NCBI RefSeq assembly: GCF_000378125.1
Contig: NZ_KB899241.1
Coordinates: 186,001-250,000, forward strand
Source: Rudaea cellulosilytica DSM 22992
GTDB lineage: Bacteria; Pseudomonadota; Gammaproteobacteria; Xanthomonadales; Rhodanobacteraceae
Length of the DNA stretch: 64,000 nucleotides
Direction of reading: 5' to 3'
Below the pieces are notes generated by a model. It made no database searches. It was not told where the DNA came from and saw only the letters and a list, made by a program, of their open reading frames with translations. The translations under genes and the position numbers were made by a program. This document shows, one piece after another, positions 26,140 through 33,758 of the stretch; positions within the stretch are counted from its first letter, which is position 1, and each line of letters opens with the position of its first letter.

Positions 26140-27261
26140 TCATGCACTAGCTCCATCCACGTGAGGCACGAGCAGCCCGGCAAGCCTATTGCGCAGATCC
26201 ACGTCGGTGATGCCGTCGAGCACTTCGCGGCAGAACGCCGTCACCATCATGCGTCGCGCATCGGCGAGCGGAATCCCGCGCGAACGCAGGTAGAACAGCG
26301 CGCGCTCGTCGATCTGGCCCACCGTCGCGCCGTGCGCGGCCTTGACCTCGTCCGCGTAGATCTCGAGCACAGGCTGCGTATCGATCTCGGCCAGCGCCGA
26401 CAGCAACAGATTCTTGTTCGACAGCTTCGCATCGCTGCCATCCGCGCCTTCGGCGACCGTGATCGCGCCGTGGAAAATTCCGCGCGCGCGCTGGTCGGCG
26501 ACGCCGCGCCAGAGGATATCGCAGGTCGTGTCGCGTGCGACGTGGCGCACGTCGAGCTGCGTGTCGGCATGCGCGCGCCCGCGCAGCGCGAAGACGCCGC
26601 GCGATTCCAGTCGCGCCTGTTCGCCGGCGAGTTCGACCTGCATGTCCAGGCGCTGCATGCGCCCGCCGAGCAACACATGCGTCGCGTGCAGCGTCGCCTT
26701 CGCAGCGAGGTGCACGTCGAGCAGGCGATACAACGACATCGACTCGGGCAAGTCGCAGAGACTGACCAGATCGAGTCGCGCGCCTTCGCCGATATCGATG
26801 CGCCGGCGCGAAGCACCAAGAACGCCGGCTCCGTCGAGGCTTACGTGCTGTTCGATCAGGGTGACGAACCCGTTGACGATCACCATCGAAGTATTCGTCT
26901 GCCAGCGGCTCGGCTGCGCAGAAGGAATGCTGACGTAGACGATCTGCATCGGCTCGTCGATTTTTCCGTCGATGCGCACCGCATAGGTTCCACCGGTCTC
27001 GCCAACCGTCACCATCGCGCCGACATCGGCCAGGTCCGAATAGCGCTCGGAAACCGCGCCGTTGACGACGACGACACGGCGGCGCCGCGTCGCTGGCCAA
27101 TCGAATTGCGTGCGCAGCGTCTCCGGCAACTCGGCGTTCGCATCAGCCGCGACAAATTCCTGCTGCGCCAGCGCGCGCAGCGCCATCTTGCTGTAACGCC
27201 ACGACTCCTCTCTCGCGCGCGCGTCGCCGCGGCCGAATTCCTCGAGCAAAGCCGCGCCCAC
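26140..27261 (-). CDS. sufD: SufD, SUF scaffold complex subunit
   Basis: A protein of about 373 residues of the SufB/SufD family. SufD pairs with SufB and SufC to assemble Fe-S clusters. Conserved features are EESWRYSKMALRAL near the start, the beta-helix core, and the C-terminal LEIYADEVKAAHGATVGQIDERALFYLRSRGI with the conserved Cys-to-His position. I chose the GTG at 27261: AGGAG lies 9 nt before it, and it starts just after the sufC stop. The in-frame ATGs at 27309 and 27303 would overlap sufC by about 40 bp. Confidence 0.93.
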   Translation of the reverse strand: MGAALLEEFGRGDARAREESWRYSKMALRALAQQEFVAADANAELPETLRTQFDWPATRRRRVVVVNGAVSERYSDLADVGAMVTVGETGGTYAVRIDGKIDEPMQIVYVSIPSAQPSRWQTNTSMVIVNGFVTLIEQHVSLDGAGVLGASRRRIDIGEGARLDLVSLCDLPESMSLYRLLDVHLAAKATLHATHVLLGGRMQRLDMQVELAGEQARLESRGVFALRGRAHADTQLDVRHVARDTTCDILWRGVADQRARGIFHGAITVAEGADGSDAKLSNKNLLLSALAEIDTQPVLEIYADEVKAAHGATVGQIDERALFYLRSRGIPLADARRMMVTAFCREVLDGITDVDLRNRLAGLLVPHVDGASA

Positions 27262-27262
27262 G

Positions 27263-28024
27263 TCAGGCGGCTCCTGCGAGCTTGCGCTCTGCAACCCAGG
27301 CATAGCCATGCTCTTCGAGCTTGGGCGCGAGACTCGCGTCGCCCGTCTCGACGATGCGCCCGTCGGCGAGCACGTGCACGACATCGGGCACGATGTAGTC
27401 GAGCAGGCGCTGGTAGTGCGTTACCACAAGGAAGGCGCGGTCGGGCGAACGCATCGCGTTGACACCGTCGGCGACCATCTTGAGCGCGTCGATGTCGAGG
27501 CCCGAATCGGTCTCGTCGAGGATCGCGAGCCTCGGTTCGAGCAGCGCCATTTGGAAAATCTCATTGCGTTTCTTCTCGCCGCCCGAGAAACCCTCGTTGA
27601 CCGCACGATGCAGCAGTTCGTCTTTCAGATGCAGCACGGCGAGCTTTTCGCGCACGCGCTTCAGGAACTGCATCGAGTCGAGTTCGGCTTCACCGCGATG
27701 CTTGCGCTGCGCATTCAACGCCGTACGCAGGAAGTAGGTGTTGTTCACGCCCGGAATCTCGACCGGATACTGGAACGCGAGGAACACGCCTGCGGCCGCA
27801 CGCTCCTCGGGTTCGAGTTCGAGCAGGTTCTTGCCCGCGTACACGACAGAACCCTGCGTGACTTCGTAACCCTCGCGCCCTGCCAGCACGTTGCCGAGCG
27901 TGGACTTGCCCGCGCCGTTCGGCCCCATGATCGCGTGCACTTGGCCCGCTTTCACTTCGAGCGAGAGACCCTTGAGGATTTCCTTGCCCGCGACGCGGAC
28001 ATGGAGGTTTTCGATTTTCAGCAT
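27263..28024 (-). CDS. sufC: SufC, ATPase of the SUF complex
   Basis: A 253-residue ABC-type ATPase that powers SufBCD conformational changes. Walker A is GPNGAGKSTL, the ABC signature FSGGEKKRNEIFQM, Walker B is PRLAILDETDSGLDIDALK, and the H-loop is in VVTHYQRLLDYI. The longer ORF start at 28063 is not used because MLKIENLHVRVAGKEILKG at 28024 is the normal SufC N-terminus and has GGA in front. It follows the GNAT gene by 25 bp and precedes sufD by one base. Confidence 0.97.
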   Translation of the reverse strand: MLKIENLHVRVAGKEILKGLSLEVKAGQVHAIMGPNGAGKSTLGNVLAGREGYEVTQGSVVYAGKNLLELEPEERAAAGVFLAFQYPVEIPGVNNTYFLRTALNAQRKHRGEAELDSMQFLKRVREKLAVLHLKDELLHRAVNEGFSGGEKKRNEIFQMALLEPRLAILDETDSGLDIDALKMVADGVNAMRSPDRAFLVVTHYQRLLDYIVPDVVHVLADGRIVETGDASLAPKLEEHGYAWVAERKLAGAA

Positions 28025-28049
28025 TTCCGTTCTCGCAATTTCTTCGGCG

Positions 28050-28547
28050 TCAGACGCCCGCAAGTTTTTTCAGTGCGTCGCTTTCGACGCGGCAACCGAG
28101 CCATTCCGGCGTCATCTTCGCTCCGAGCGATTCGTAGAATTCGATCGAAGGTTTGTTCCAATCGAGCACCGACCACTGGAAGCGTGCGAGTCTTTCGGCG
28201 ACGCAGCGCTTCGCCAGGTTCACGATCAGCGCCTTGCCGATGCCGTGACCGCGAAACGCCGGGCGCACGAACAGATCTTCAAGATACAAACCATGGCGGC
28301 CGCGGAAAGTTGAGTAGTTGTAGAACCACAACGAAAACCCGGCGACCTCGCCATTCCATTCCGCGATCTCGGCGAACACGCGCGGATTCGGCCCGAACAG
28401 ATCGCGCCCAATGTCCGGCGCAGTCGCATCGACTTCGTGGCGCAGCTTTTCGTAGTCGGCCAACTCACAGATCAGCGCGTAAATCGCCGCTGCGTCGTCA
28501 GGCCGCGCCGCGCGTATCGCGAGGCTTGCGATAGGCGTATCCATCAT
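28050..28547 (-). CDS. GNAT acetyltransferase (diamine acetyltransferase-like) within the suf operon
   Basis: A 165-residue GNAT protein similar to spermidine/spermine acetyltransferase-type enzymes: IRAARPDDAAAIYALICEL, ADYEKLRHEVDAT, FSLWFYNYSTFRGRHGLYLED and LFVRPAFRGHGIGKALI with the acetyl-CoA loop, then FQWSVLDWNKPSIEFYESLGA. Its ATG overlaps the sufB stop (TGATG), so it is translationally coupled to sufB, and sufC follows after 25 bp. SAT-like GNATs have no established role in Fe-S assembly; the position is unusual. Confidence 0.93.
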   Translation of the reverse strand: MMDTPIASLAIRAARPDDAAAIYALICELADYEKLRHEVDATAPDIGRDLFGPNPRVFAEIAEWNGEVAGFSLWFYNYSTFRGRHGLYLEDLFVRPAFRGHGIGKALIVNLAKRCVAERLARFQWSVLDWNKPSIEFYESLGAKMTPEWLGCRVESDALKKLAGV

Positions 28548-30022
28548 CAACCCACCGCGCCTTCGAGCGACACTTCGAGCAGCTTCTTCGCCTCTACCGC
28601 AAACTCCATCGGCAATTCGCGGAACACCTGCTTGCAGAAGCCGTCGACGATCATCGACACGGCGTCTTCCTCGCCGATGCCGCGCGAGCGACAGTAGAAC
28701 AGCTGATCGTCGGAAATCTTCGACGTCGTCGCCTCGTGCTCGACGATCGCGCCGGGATTCTTCACCTCGATGTACGGGAACGTGTGCGCGCCGCATTTCT
28801 TGCCGATCAGCAGCGAATCGCATTGCGTATGGTTGCGCGCACCCTCGGCGCCTTTCTCGACCTTGACCAGGCCACGATACGTGTTCTGTCCGCGCCCAGC
28901 GCTGATGCCCTTGGAGACGATCTTCGACTTGGTGTTGCGCCCGATGTGGATCATCTTCGTGCCGGTGTCGGCCTGCTGGCGATGATGGGTCAGCGCGACC
29001 GAGTTGAATTCGCCGACCGAATCGTCGCCGCGCAAAACGCAGCTCGGATATTTCCAAGTGATTGCCGAGCCGGTCTCGACCTGGGTCCACGAAATCTTGC
29101 TGCGCGCGCCGCGGCAGTCGCCGCGCTTGGTGACGAAGTTGTAGATGCCTCCTACGCCGTTCTCGTCGCCCGGGTACCAGTTCTGCACGGTCGAATACTT
29201 GATGTTCGCATCATCGAGTGCGACGAGTTCGACGACCGCGGCGTGCAACTGATTCTCGTCGCGCATCGGCGCGGTGCAGCCTTCGAGGTAGGACACACTT
29301 GCGCGTTCCTCCGCGATCAGCAGCGTGCGTTCGAACTGGCCAGTGTCGCGCGCATTGATGCGGAAATATGTCGAAAGCTCCATCGGGCAGCGCACGCCTT
29401 TCGGCACGAACACGAACGACCCATCGGAGAACACGGCCGAGTTCAACGCGGCGAAGTAGTTGTCGCCCGGCGGCACGACGCTACCGAGATATTTCTGCAC
29501 GAGTTCGGGATGCTCGCGCACCGCTTCGCTGATCGCGCAGAAGATCACGCCGGCTTCGGCCAATTCCTTGCGGAACGTCGTGCCGACCGACACCGAGTCG
29601 AACACCGCATCGACGGCGACACCGGCGAGGCGCGCGCGCTCGTGCAGCGGCACGCCAAGCTTGTCATAGGTTTCGAGCAGCTTGGGATCGACGTCGTCAA
29701 GCGACTTCGGCCGGTTCTTCGGCTGCGAGTAGTAACTGATCGCCTGGAAATCAATCGGCTCGATCTGCAGCTTCGCCCAGTGCGGCGGCGTCATCGTCAG
29801 CCAGTGGCGATACGCCTTCAGGCGCCACTCGGTCAGCCATTCCGGCTCGTTCTTGCGCGCGGAGATCGCGCGCACGACATCCTCGTTCAAGCCCGGCGGC
29901 AGGCTTTCGCTTTCGATGTCGGTGACAAAACCGGCGCTGTAGCGTCGATTGAGCGCCTCGGCGACAACGTCAGTTGGTGCTGATTCGTCGGGTACGTCGA
30001 GTTCGAGGGGTTGGGTGGCCAT
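28547..30022 (-). CDS. sufB: SufB, SUF scaffold complex subunit
   Basis: A 491-residue SufB with all hallmarks: [76 protein letters not shown], the core [19 protein letters not shown], and the C-terminal [20 protein letters not shown]. The Cys in RGDC or SYLEGC is a candidate for cluster or persulfide binding. It follows the regulator gene by 15 bp and is the first structural gene of the operon. Confidence 0.98.
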   Translation of the reverse strand: MATQPLELDVPDESAPTDVVAEALNRRYSAGFVTDIESESLPPGLNEDVVRAISARKNEPEWLTEWRLKAYRHWLTMTPPHWAKLQIEPIDFQAISYYSQPKNRPKSLDDVDPKLLETYDKLGVPLHERARLAGVAVDAVFDSVSVGTTFRKELAEAGVIFCAISEAVREHPELVQKYLGSVVPPGDNYFAALNSAVFSDGSFVFVPKGVRCPMELSTYFRINARDTGQFERTLLIAEERASVSYLEGCTAPMRDENQLHAAVVELVALDDANIKYSTVQNWYPGDENGVGGIYNFVTKRGDCRGARSKISWTQVETGSAITWKYPSCVLRGDDSVGEFNSVALTHHRQQADTGTKMIHIGRNTKSKIVSKGISAGRGQNTYRGLVKVEKGAEGARNHTQCDSLLIGKKCGAHTFPYIEVKNPGAIVEHEATTSKISDDQLFYCRSRGIGEEDAVSMIVDGFCKQVFRELPMEFAVEAKKLLEVSLEGAVG

Positions 30023-30037
30023 TGGCTGCCTGACTTT

Positions 30038-30484
30038 TTATGCGGTGGCGACTAGGCGCATCGGAATCGCTGCGCGCTTCGGTGGCGGCCGGCGCATGTC
30101 GGCCAGCGTCATCTGCTTGAGCGTCGTCTCGATCACCTCGCTGACGCGCCGCCAGTTGCCGCGCACGCCGCAATGTGGCTCGTGCCCGCAGGCGCCGTGA
30201 TGCGCGCTGCATTCGGTCATGCCGAACGGCCCTTCCATCGCAACGAGGATGTCGGCAAGGCTGATCCGCTCGGGCGCGCGCGCGAGGCGATAGCCGCCGT
30301 TGACGCCGCGAAACGATTCGACCAGTTCCGCCTGGGCGAGCTGCTTGAGCAGCTTCGACACGGTCGGCAGTTCGAGATGCGCGCGCTCGGCCAGCGTCTG
30401 CGCGCTGAACACCTCGTCGGACGATTCGGCGAGCACGGTCATGACGACGGTGGCGTAGTCGGTGAGTTTGCTGACGCGGAGCAT
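30038..30484 (-). CDS. Rrf2-family SUF system regulator (IscR-like)
   Basis: A 148-residue Rrf2 transcription factor with a winged helix (LTDYATVVMTVLAES, LPTVSKLLKQLAQAELVESFRGVNGGYRLAR) and a cluster of four cysteines in CSAHHGACGHEPHCGVRGNW, the expected [2Fe-2S] ligand region. It corresponds to the gammaproteobacterial/Xanthomonadales SUF regulator type that leads suf operons. It probably senses Fe-S status and autoregulates the operon. Repeat copy B lies 14-72 bp upstream, between it and the divergent ydcF-like gene. Confidence 0.95.
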   Translation of the reverse strand: MLRVSKLTDYATVVMTVLAESSDEVFSAQTLAERAHLELPTVSKLLKQLAQAELVESFRGVNGGYRLARAPERISLADILVAMEGPFGMTECSAHHGACGHEPHCGVRGNWRRVSEVIETTLKQMTLADMRRPPPKRAAIPMRLVATA

Positions 30485-30497
30485 GTTCGCAGCTCTT

Positions 30498-30556
30498 GTT
30501 GAGAAGTGCGGCCGCGGATGGCCGCCTCTTGATTCCCGCGATCACGGACGATCGCG
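30498..30556 (-). repeat. Double-hairpin dispersed repeat, copy B (inverted)
   Basis: Read on the minus strand it runs GCGATCGTCCGTGATCGC, a short linker, a GCGGCC...GGCCGC hairpin and the tail ACTTCTCAAC. It has the same two-hairpin order as copies A and C. It lies directly upstream of the suf regulator start codon, so it should be part of the suf leader RNA or promoter region. Confidence 0.88.
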
Positions 30557-30646
30557 CTTAATACCGTACCGATATAGTACTGTTTTACCATGCACCGGTC
30601 AAACCGCAGGCTATAGTCGGATGCTCGAACAAATCCGGGGACAGAA

Positions 30647-31435
30647 ATGATCGTTTCCTTCGTACTCGCGCTGTTGTTTCTGGCGTTCGTCCTGCATCGC
30701 CGGCGGCGGCGAACGGCCGGCTTTCTTGCGATCGCCTCAATCACGCTGCTCGTGTCCTCCGGATGCGGCCTTCTGGCGGCACCAATGCTGAGCGATCTAC
30801 AAACGCCGTTTATCAAATTGCCGCAAGTCAGCTGGGGCTCGAGCAATGCGATTGTCGTGCTCGGCGTCGGCACGGCGAAGTTCGACGGCACGGTCGAACC
30901 GACTCCTTTCGCTTACGGACGCATGCTGCGAGCGCTCGACCTCTACGGCAGCTGCAAAAATCACGGCCGTTGCCGGATCATCATCAGCGGCGGCGATCCG
31001 CAGCAGCACCGCGCGTCCGAAGCCGCCGTCTATGCGGCGGAGCTCGTCAAGGCGGGTGTCGACCACGCCGATATCGTGCTCGACGAGGCGAGCCGCAACA
31101 CTTGGGAAAACGCGAAGTTCACCCGAGCGCTGCTTGAACGCGAGGGCGCAGACAACGTCGTGCTCGTCACCGCGGCACTCCATATGAAGCGCAGCTTGCT
31201 GTACTTCGCCCATTTCGGAATTGCCGCCACTCCAATCCGCGCCGACGCGGTCGAAGGCGAACTTTCATTGCCGCCAAGCGGCATGAACATCGCCTACTGC
31301 GACATCGCACTGCACGAATACATGGGCATCGCCCGATATCACGTCTACAACGCGCTCGGATGGAACGTACCACCGCTCACGGCGTTGCGCCCGTCTGCAG
31401 ATGCGGCTGCAGGACGCCTGCCACCCAGTTCATGA
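30647..31435 (+). CDS. YdcF/SanA-like DUF218 protein
   Basis: A 262-residue protein with two N-terminal hydrophobic segments (MIVSFVLALLFLAFVLH and GFLAIASITLLVSSGCGLL) followed by a DUF218 domain: AIVVLGVGT, RIIISGGDPQ, ASRNTWENAKFTRALL and VLVTAALHMKRSLLYF. DUF218 proteins such as SanA, ElyC and YdcF act in envelope integrity or bind SAM. The fold is probably on the periplasmic side. GGGGA precedes the ATG. Its 3' end overlaps the convergent LysR gene by 59 bp. Confidence 0.85.
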   Translation: MIVSFVLALLFLAFVLHRRRRRTAGFLAIASITLLVSSGCGLLAAPMLSDLQTPFIKLPQVSWGSSNAIVVLGVGTAKFDGTVEPTPFAYGRMLRALDLYGSCKNHGRCRIIISGGDPQQHRASEAAVYAAELVKAGVDHADIVLDEASRNTWENAKFTRALLEREGADNVVLVTAALHMKRSLLYFAHFGIAATPIRADAVEGELSLPPSGMNIAYCDIALHEYMGIARYHVYNALGWNVPPLTALRPSADAAAGRLPPSS

Positions 31436-32291
31436 ATACCTGAACGCGCCGCGGCAGATTGCGCCGTTGCGCATAGAGCAGCGACACCGGCATCGGCTCC
31501 GCCGAGCATTGCGGCAGCACCTCGACCAGGCGGCCCTGTTCGATCAGGTGACGCACACCGAGAGACGGGACCTGGATCAGGCCGAGTCCGGCCACGCAGG
31601 CGGCCTCGTAGGATTCGGCATTGTTCACCGTGAGCGCGCCCGGCATCGGCAGGACGCGATAACGCTCGCCGTCGAAATACTCGAAGCCGTCGGGCTTGGC
31701 ACCGAACGTCGTCGCGTAGTGGATCAGGCGATGTGCGACGAGATCGTCGAGCGTGCGCGGCGTGCCGTAACGCTTGAGGTAAGCGGGACTCGCGCAATTG
31801 ACGATGCGATGCGCGCCGAGAGGGCGCGCGACCAGACTGCTGTCGCCAAGCGCACCGACGCGCAGCACGCAGTCGAAACCCTCGCGCACCGGATCGACGC
31901 GGCGGTCGGTGCTCGACAGCTCGATTTCGAGGTGTGGATGCGCTTCGAGAAATTCCGGCAGGCGCGGGATGATGAAATTGCGCGCCGTGCCGGTCGGCAT
32001 GTCGACGCGCAAGCGGCCGCGCAGGGATTCAGCGTCGCGGCGGAACATCGATTGCAGTTCGTCGACATCCGCAAGCAGCTCTTTACCGCGGTCATGAAAA
32101 AGCTGGCCGTCCTGAGTCAACTCGACGCGCCGCGTGGTCCGGTGCAGGAGCCGCGTACCGAGACGCGCTTCCAACTTCTGCACGGCCGTAGACGCGCTGG
32201 CTTTCGGCAGACCCAGATCATCCGCGGCACGCGTGAAGCTGGCGAGCTCGGCAACGCGGATGAAAATGCGCATGGCTTCTAGGTCGTTCAT
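31377..32291 (-). CDS. LysR-family transcriptional regulator
   Basis: A 304-residue LysR regulator. The helix-turn-helix is at the N-terminus (FIRVAELASFTRAADDLGLPKASASTAVQKLEARLGTRLL), with the LHRTTRRVELTQDG continuation; the C-terminal periplasmic-binding-like effector domain follows. The ATG at 32291 is used; a TTG at 32297 is also in frame. It is divergent from an SDR gene, the usual arrangement for a LysR regulator and its target, and an inverted repeat lies in the intergenic region. Confidence 0.94.
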   Translation of the reverse strand: MNDLEAMRIFIRVAELASFTRAADDLGLPKASASTAVQKLEARLGTRLLHRTTRRVELTQDGQLFHDRGKELLADVDELQSMFRRDAESLRGRLRVDMPTGTARNFIIPRLPEFLEAHPHLEIELSSTDRRVDPVREGFDCVLRVGALGDSSLVARPLGAHRIVNCASPAYLKRYGTPRTLDDLVAHRLIHYATTFGAKPDGFEYFDGERYRVLPMPGALTVNNAESYEAACVAGLGLIQVPSLGVRHLIEQGRLVEVLPQCSAEPMPVSLLYAQRRNLPRRVQVFMNWVAGVLQPHLQTGATP

Positions 32292-32324
32292 GGCCAAAGA
32301 CCTTCAGGAACCAGATGAGTCAAT

Positions 32325-32343
32325 TGTTCGCATATTTTGAACA
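32325..32343. promoter_or_regulatory. Candidate LysR operator between lysR and SDR genes
   Basis: TGTTCGCATATTTTGAACA is an inverted repeat (TGTTC and GAACA arms, 9-bp AT-rich centre) in the otherwise short 133-bp divergent intergenic region. Its size fits a LysR-type dyad. It is expected to be bound by the adjacent LysR protein (inference). Confidence 0.55.
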
Positions 32344-32424
32344 GACTAATCAATAATCTCCAATTTATACGGCTTTGCCAAACCAATAAAGTGGTATCCG
32401 TCATTCACACATCCCGGAGAAACC

Positions 32425-33192
32425 ATGAACACCCAAGACGGCAAAATCGCCCTGATCACCGGCGGCAGCCGCGGCCTCGGCCGCAGCATGGCCCTGCACC
32501 TCGCCCGCCAAGGCACTGGCGTCATCCTGACCTACCGCAGCAATCGCACCGAAGCCGACGCGGTCGTCGCCGAAATCGCCAAGCTCGGCGGCCGCGCGGC
32601 GAGCCTGCAGCTCGATACCGCCATCGTCGCCGGATTTGACGAATTCATCGCGCGCCTGCGCGAAACTCTGACTAAGACCTGGGGCCGCGACCGCTTCAAC
32701 TTTCTCGTCAACAATGCCGGCGTCGGCGTGCATGCTTCGTTCGCCGAGACCAGCGAGGTCCAGTTCGATGAACTGATGAACGTGCACCTCAAGGGCGTGT
32801 TCTTCCTCACCCAGAAACTGCTGCCGCTGATCGTCGACGGCGGACGCATCGTCAACGTTTCCAGCGGGCTGGCGCGCTTCAGCCTGCCCGGCTATGCGGC
32901 ATACGCATCGATGAAAGGTGCGATCGAAGTGCTGACGAAATACCTGGCCAAGGAACTCGGCGCGCGCAAGATCACGGTGAACGTGCTCGCGCCCGGCGCG
33001 ATCGAAACCGATTTTGGCGGTGGCCAAGTGCGCGACAACAGCGAGGTGAACCGTTTCGTTGCCGCGAACACGGCGCTCGGCCGCGCCGGCCTGCCCGACG
33101 ACATCGGCGGCGCGATCGCAATGCTGCTCTCGCCGGACGGCGGCTGGATCACCGGCCAGCGCATCGAAGCCTCGGGCGGCATGTTCTTGTGA
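32425..33192 (+). CDS. Short-chain dehydrogenase/reductase (SDR)
   Basis: A 255-residue classical SDR. The NAD(P) loop is TGGSRGLGRS; NNAG, the catalytic Ser in NVSSGLARFS and the Tyr-x3-Lys in YAAYASMKGA are all present, followed by PGAIETDF. Arg after the glycine loop and YRSNR at the end of beta-2 suggest NADPH. GGAG precedes the start. It is likely controlled by the divergent LysR regulator. The substrate is unknown. Confidence 0.93.
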   Translation: MNTQDGKIALITGGSRGLGRSMALHLARQGTGVILTYRSNRTEADAVVAEIAKLGGRAASLQLDTAIVAGFDEFIARLRETLTKTWGRDRFNFLVNNAGVGVHASFAETSEVQFDELMNVHLKGVFFLTQKLLPLIVDGGRIVNVSSGLARFSLPGYAAYASMKGAIEVLTKYLAKELGARKITVNVLAPGAIETDFGGGQVRDNSEVNRFVAANTALGRAGLPDDIGGAIAMLLSPDGGWITGQRIEASGGMFL

Positions 33193-33204
33193 TCGAAACT
33201 ACGA

Positions 33205-33233
33205 TTGACGGACCGGTCGATACGGCATATCTT
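33205..33233 (+). promoter_or_regulatory. Predicted promoter of the nrdAB riboswitch leader
   Basis: TTGACG at 33205-33210 and TATCTT at 33228-33233 are spaced by 17 bp. Transcription would start near 33240, at the front of the cobalamin riboswitch region, and shortly after the SDR stop. Confidence 0.5.
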
Positions 33234-33239
33234 GTGTTC

Positions 33240-33535
33240 GTCAACGGCGTCCAACCCAGCATATTGTTGGCGAGGACTTAATCGGGAACCCGGTGAGAGG
33301 GATTTTTGCGATCGTCCCCGATCGCGAAGATCAAAAAGCGGCCATCCGTGACCGCACTCCTCAATTCCAGGACTGCCCCGCAGCGGTGACCGGGAACGAA
33401 CGGTGCCAACAGCACTGGGCCGAAGATGTGGCGAACCACTCGCCGCATTCGACGATCTGGGAAGCGGCATCGCAGTAGGTGAGACAGGCGCTGCGCAAGC
33501 TGCCTGTGTCGCGCCCGGGAGTCCGAATACCGGCC
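33240..33535 (+). promoter_or_regulatory. Cobalamin riboswitch upstream of nrdAB, with a repeat inserted in its P5 loop
   Basis: The B12 riboswitch core is recognisable: GGGAACCCGGTGAGA, then TTCCAGGACTGCCCCGCAGC, then CAACAGCACTGGG, CTGGGAAGCGG, CAGTAGG and the closing CCCGGGAGTCCGAATACCGG. Every block aligns with the metE switch at 37262. Between GGTGAGA (ending 33298) and TTCC (33365) there are about 66 extra bases, nearly all repeat copy C. The P5 stem can still pair (CCCGG with CCAGG, one mismatch). B12 should repress the downstream B12-independent ribonucleotide reductase. Confidence 0.82.
33308..33364 (+). repeat. Double-hairpin dispersed repeat, copy C, inside the cobalamin riboswitch
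   Basis: GCGATCGTCCCCGATCGC (7-bp stem) is followed by a linker, then GCGGCCATCCGTGACCGC (one mismatch) and the tail ACTCCTCAA. It is the same element as copies A and B. It occupies the loop of the riboswitch P5 arm. Confidence 0.88.
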
Positions 33536-33758
33536 CGCGATCGTCGTGCGCAAGCGCGGCGTCTGGCTTGCAGACCTTCGCGGGAAGGATAGCCGGGCAG
33601 TGACGGTCGTCGTTCGTTTCGACACCCCGTTCCTGTCTCGTCTCTCCCACCAAGTTCTGTGCTCGCTCGCGGGAGCGAAGGCCGGCGGTTGCGGCCTGTT
33701 CCGGTTCCCGCATCGCCTGCCTCGCTTCCTTTCGTAACACCGACAAGGAGAGGCACCC
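33536..33758 (+). other. Riboswitch expression platform and nrdA leader; no gene seen
   Basis: This 223-base stretch between the aptamer and nrdA contains CTTCGCGGGAAGG at 33576-33588, which also occurs at the equivalent place in the metE leader (37483-37495), and the nrdA ribosome-binding site AAGGAG. No credible ORF is seen. Confidence 0.5.

Noticed and set aside
30541-30600. GTAC-N7-GTAC motif near the ydcF-like promoter as a possible regulator site
   Set aside because: Only the self-palindromic GTAC ends match; the interior is not symmetric.
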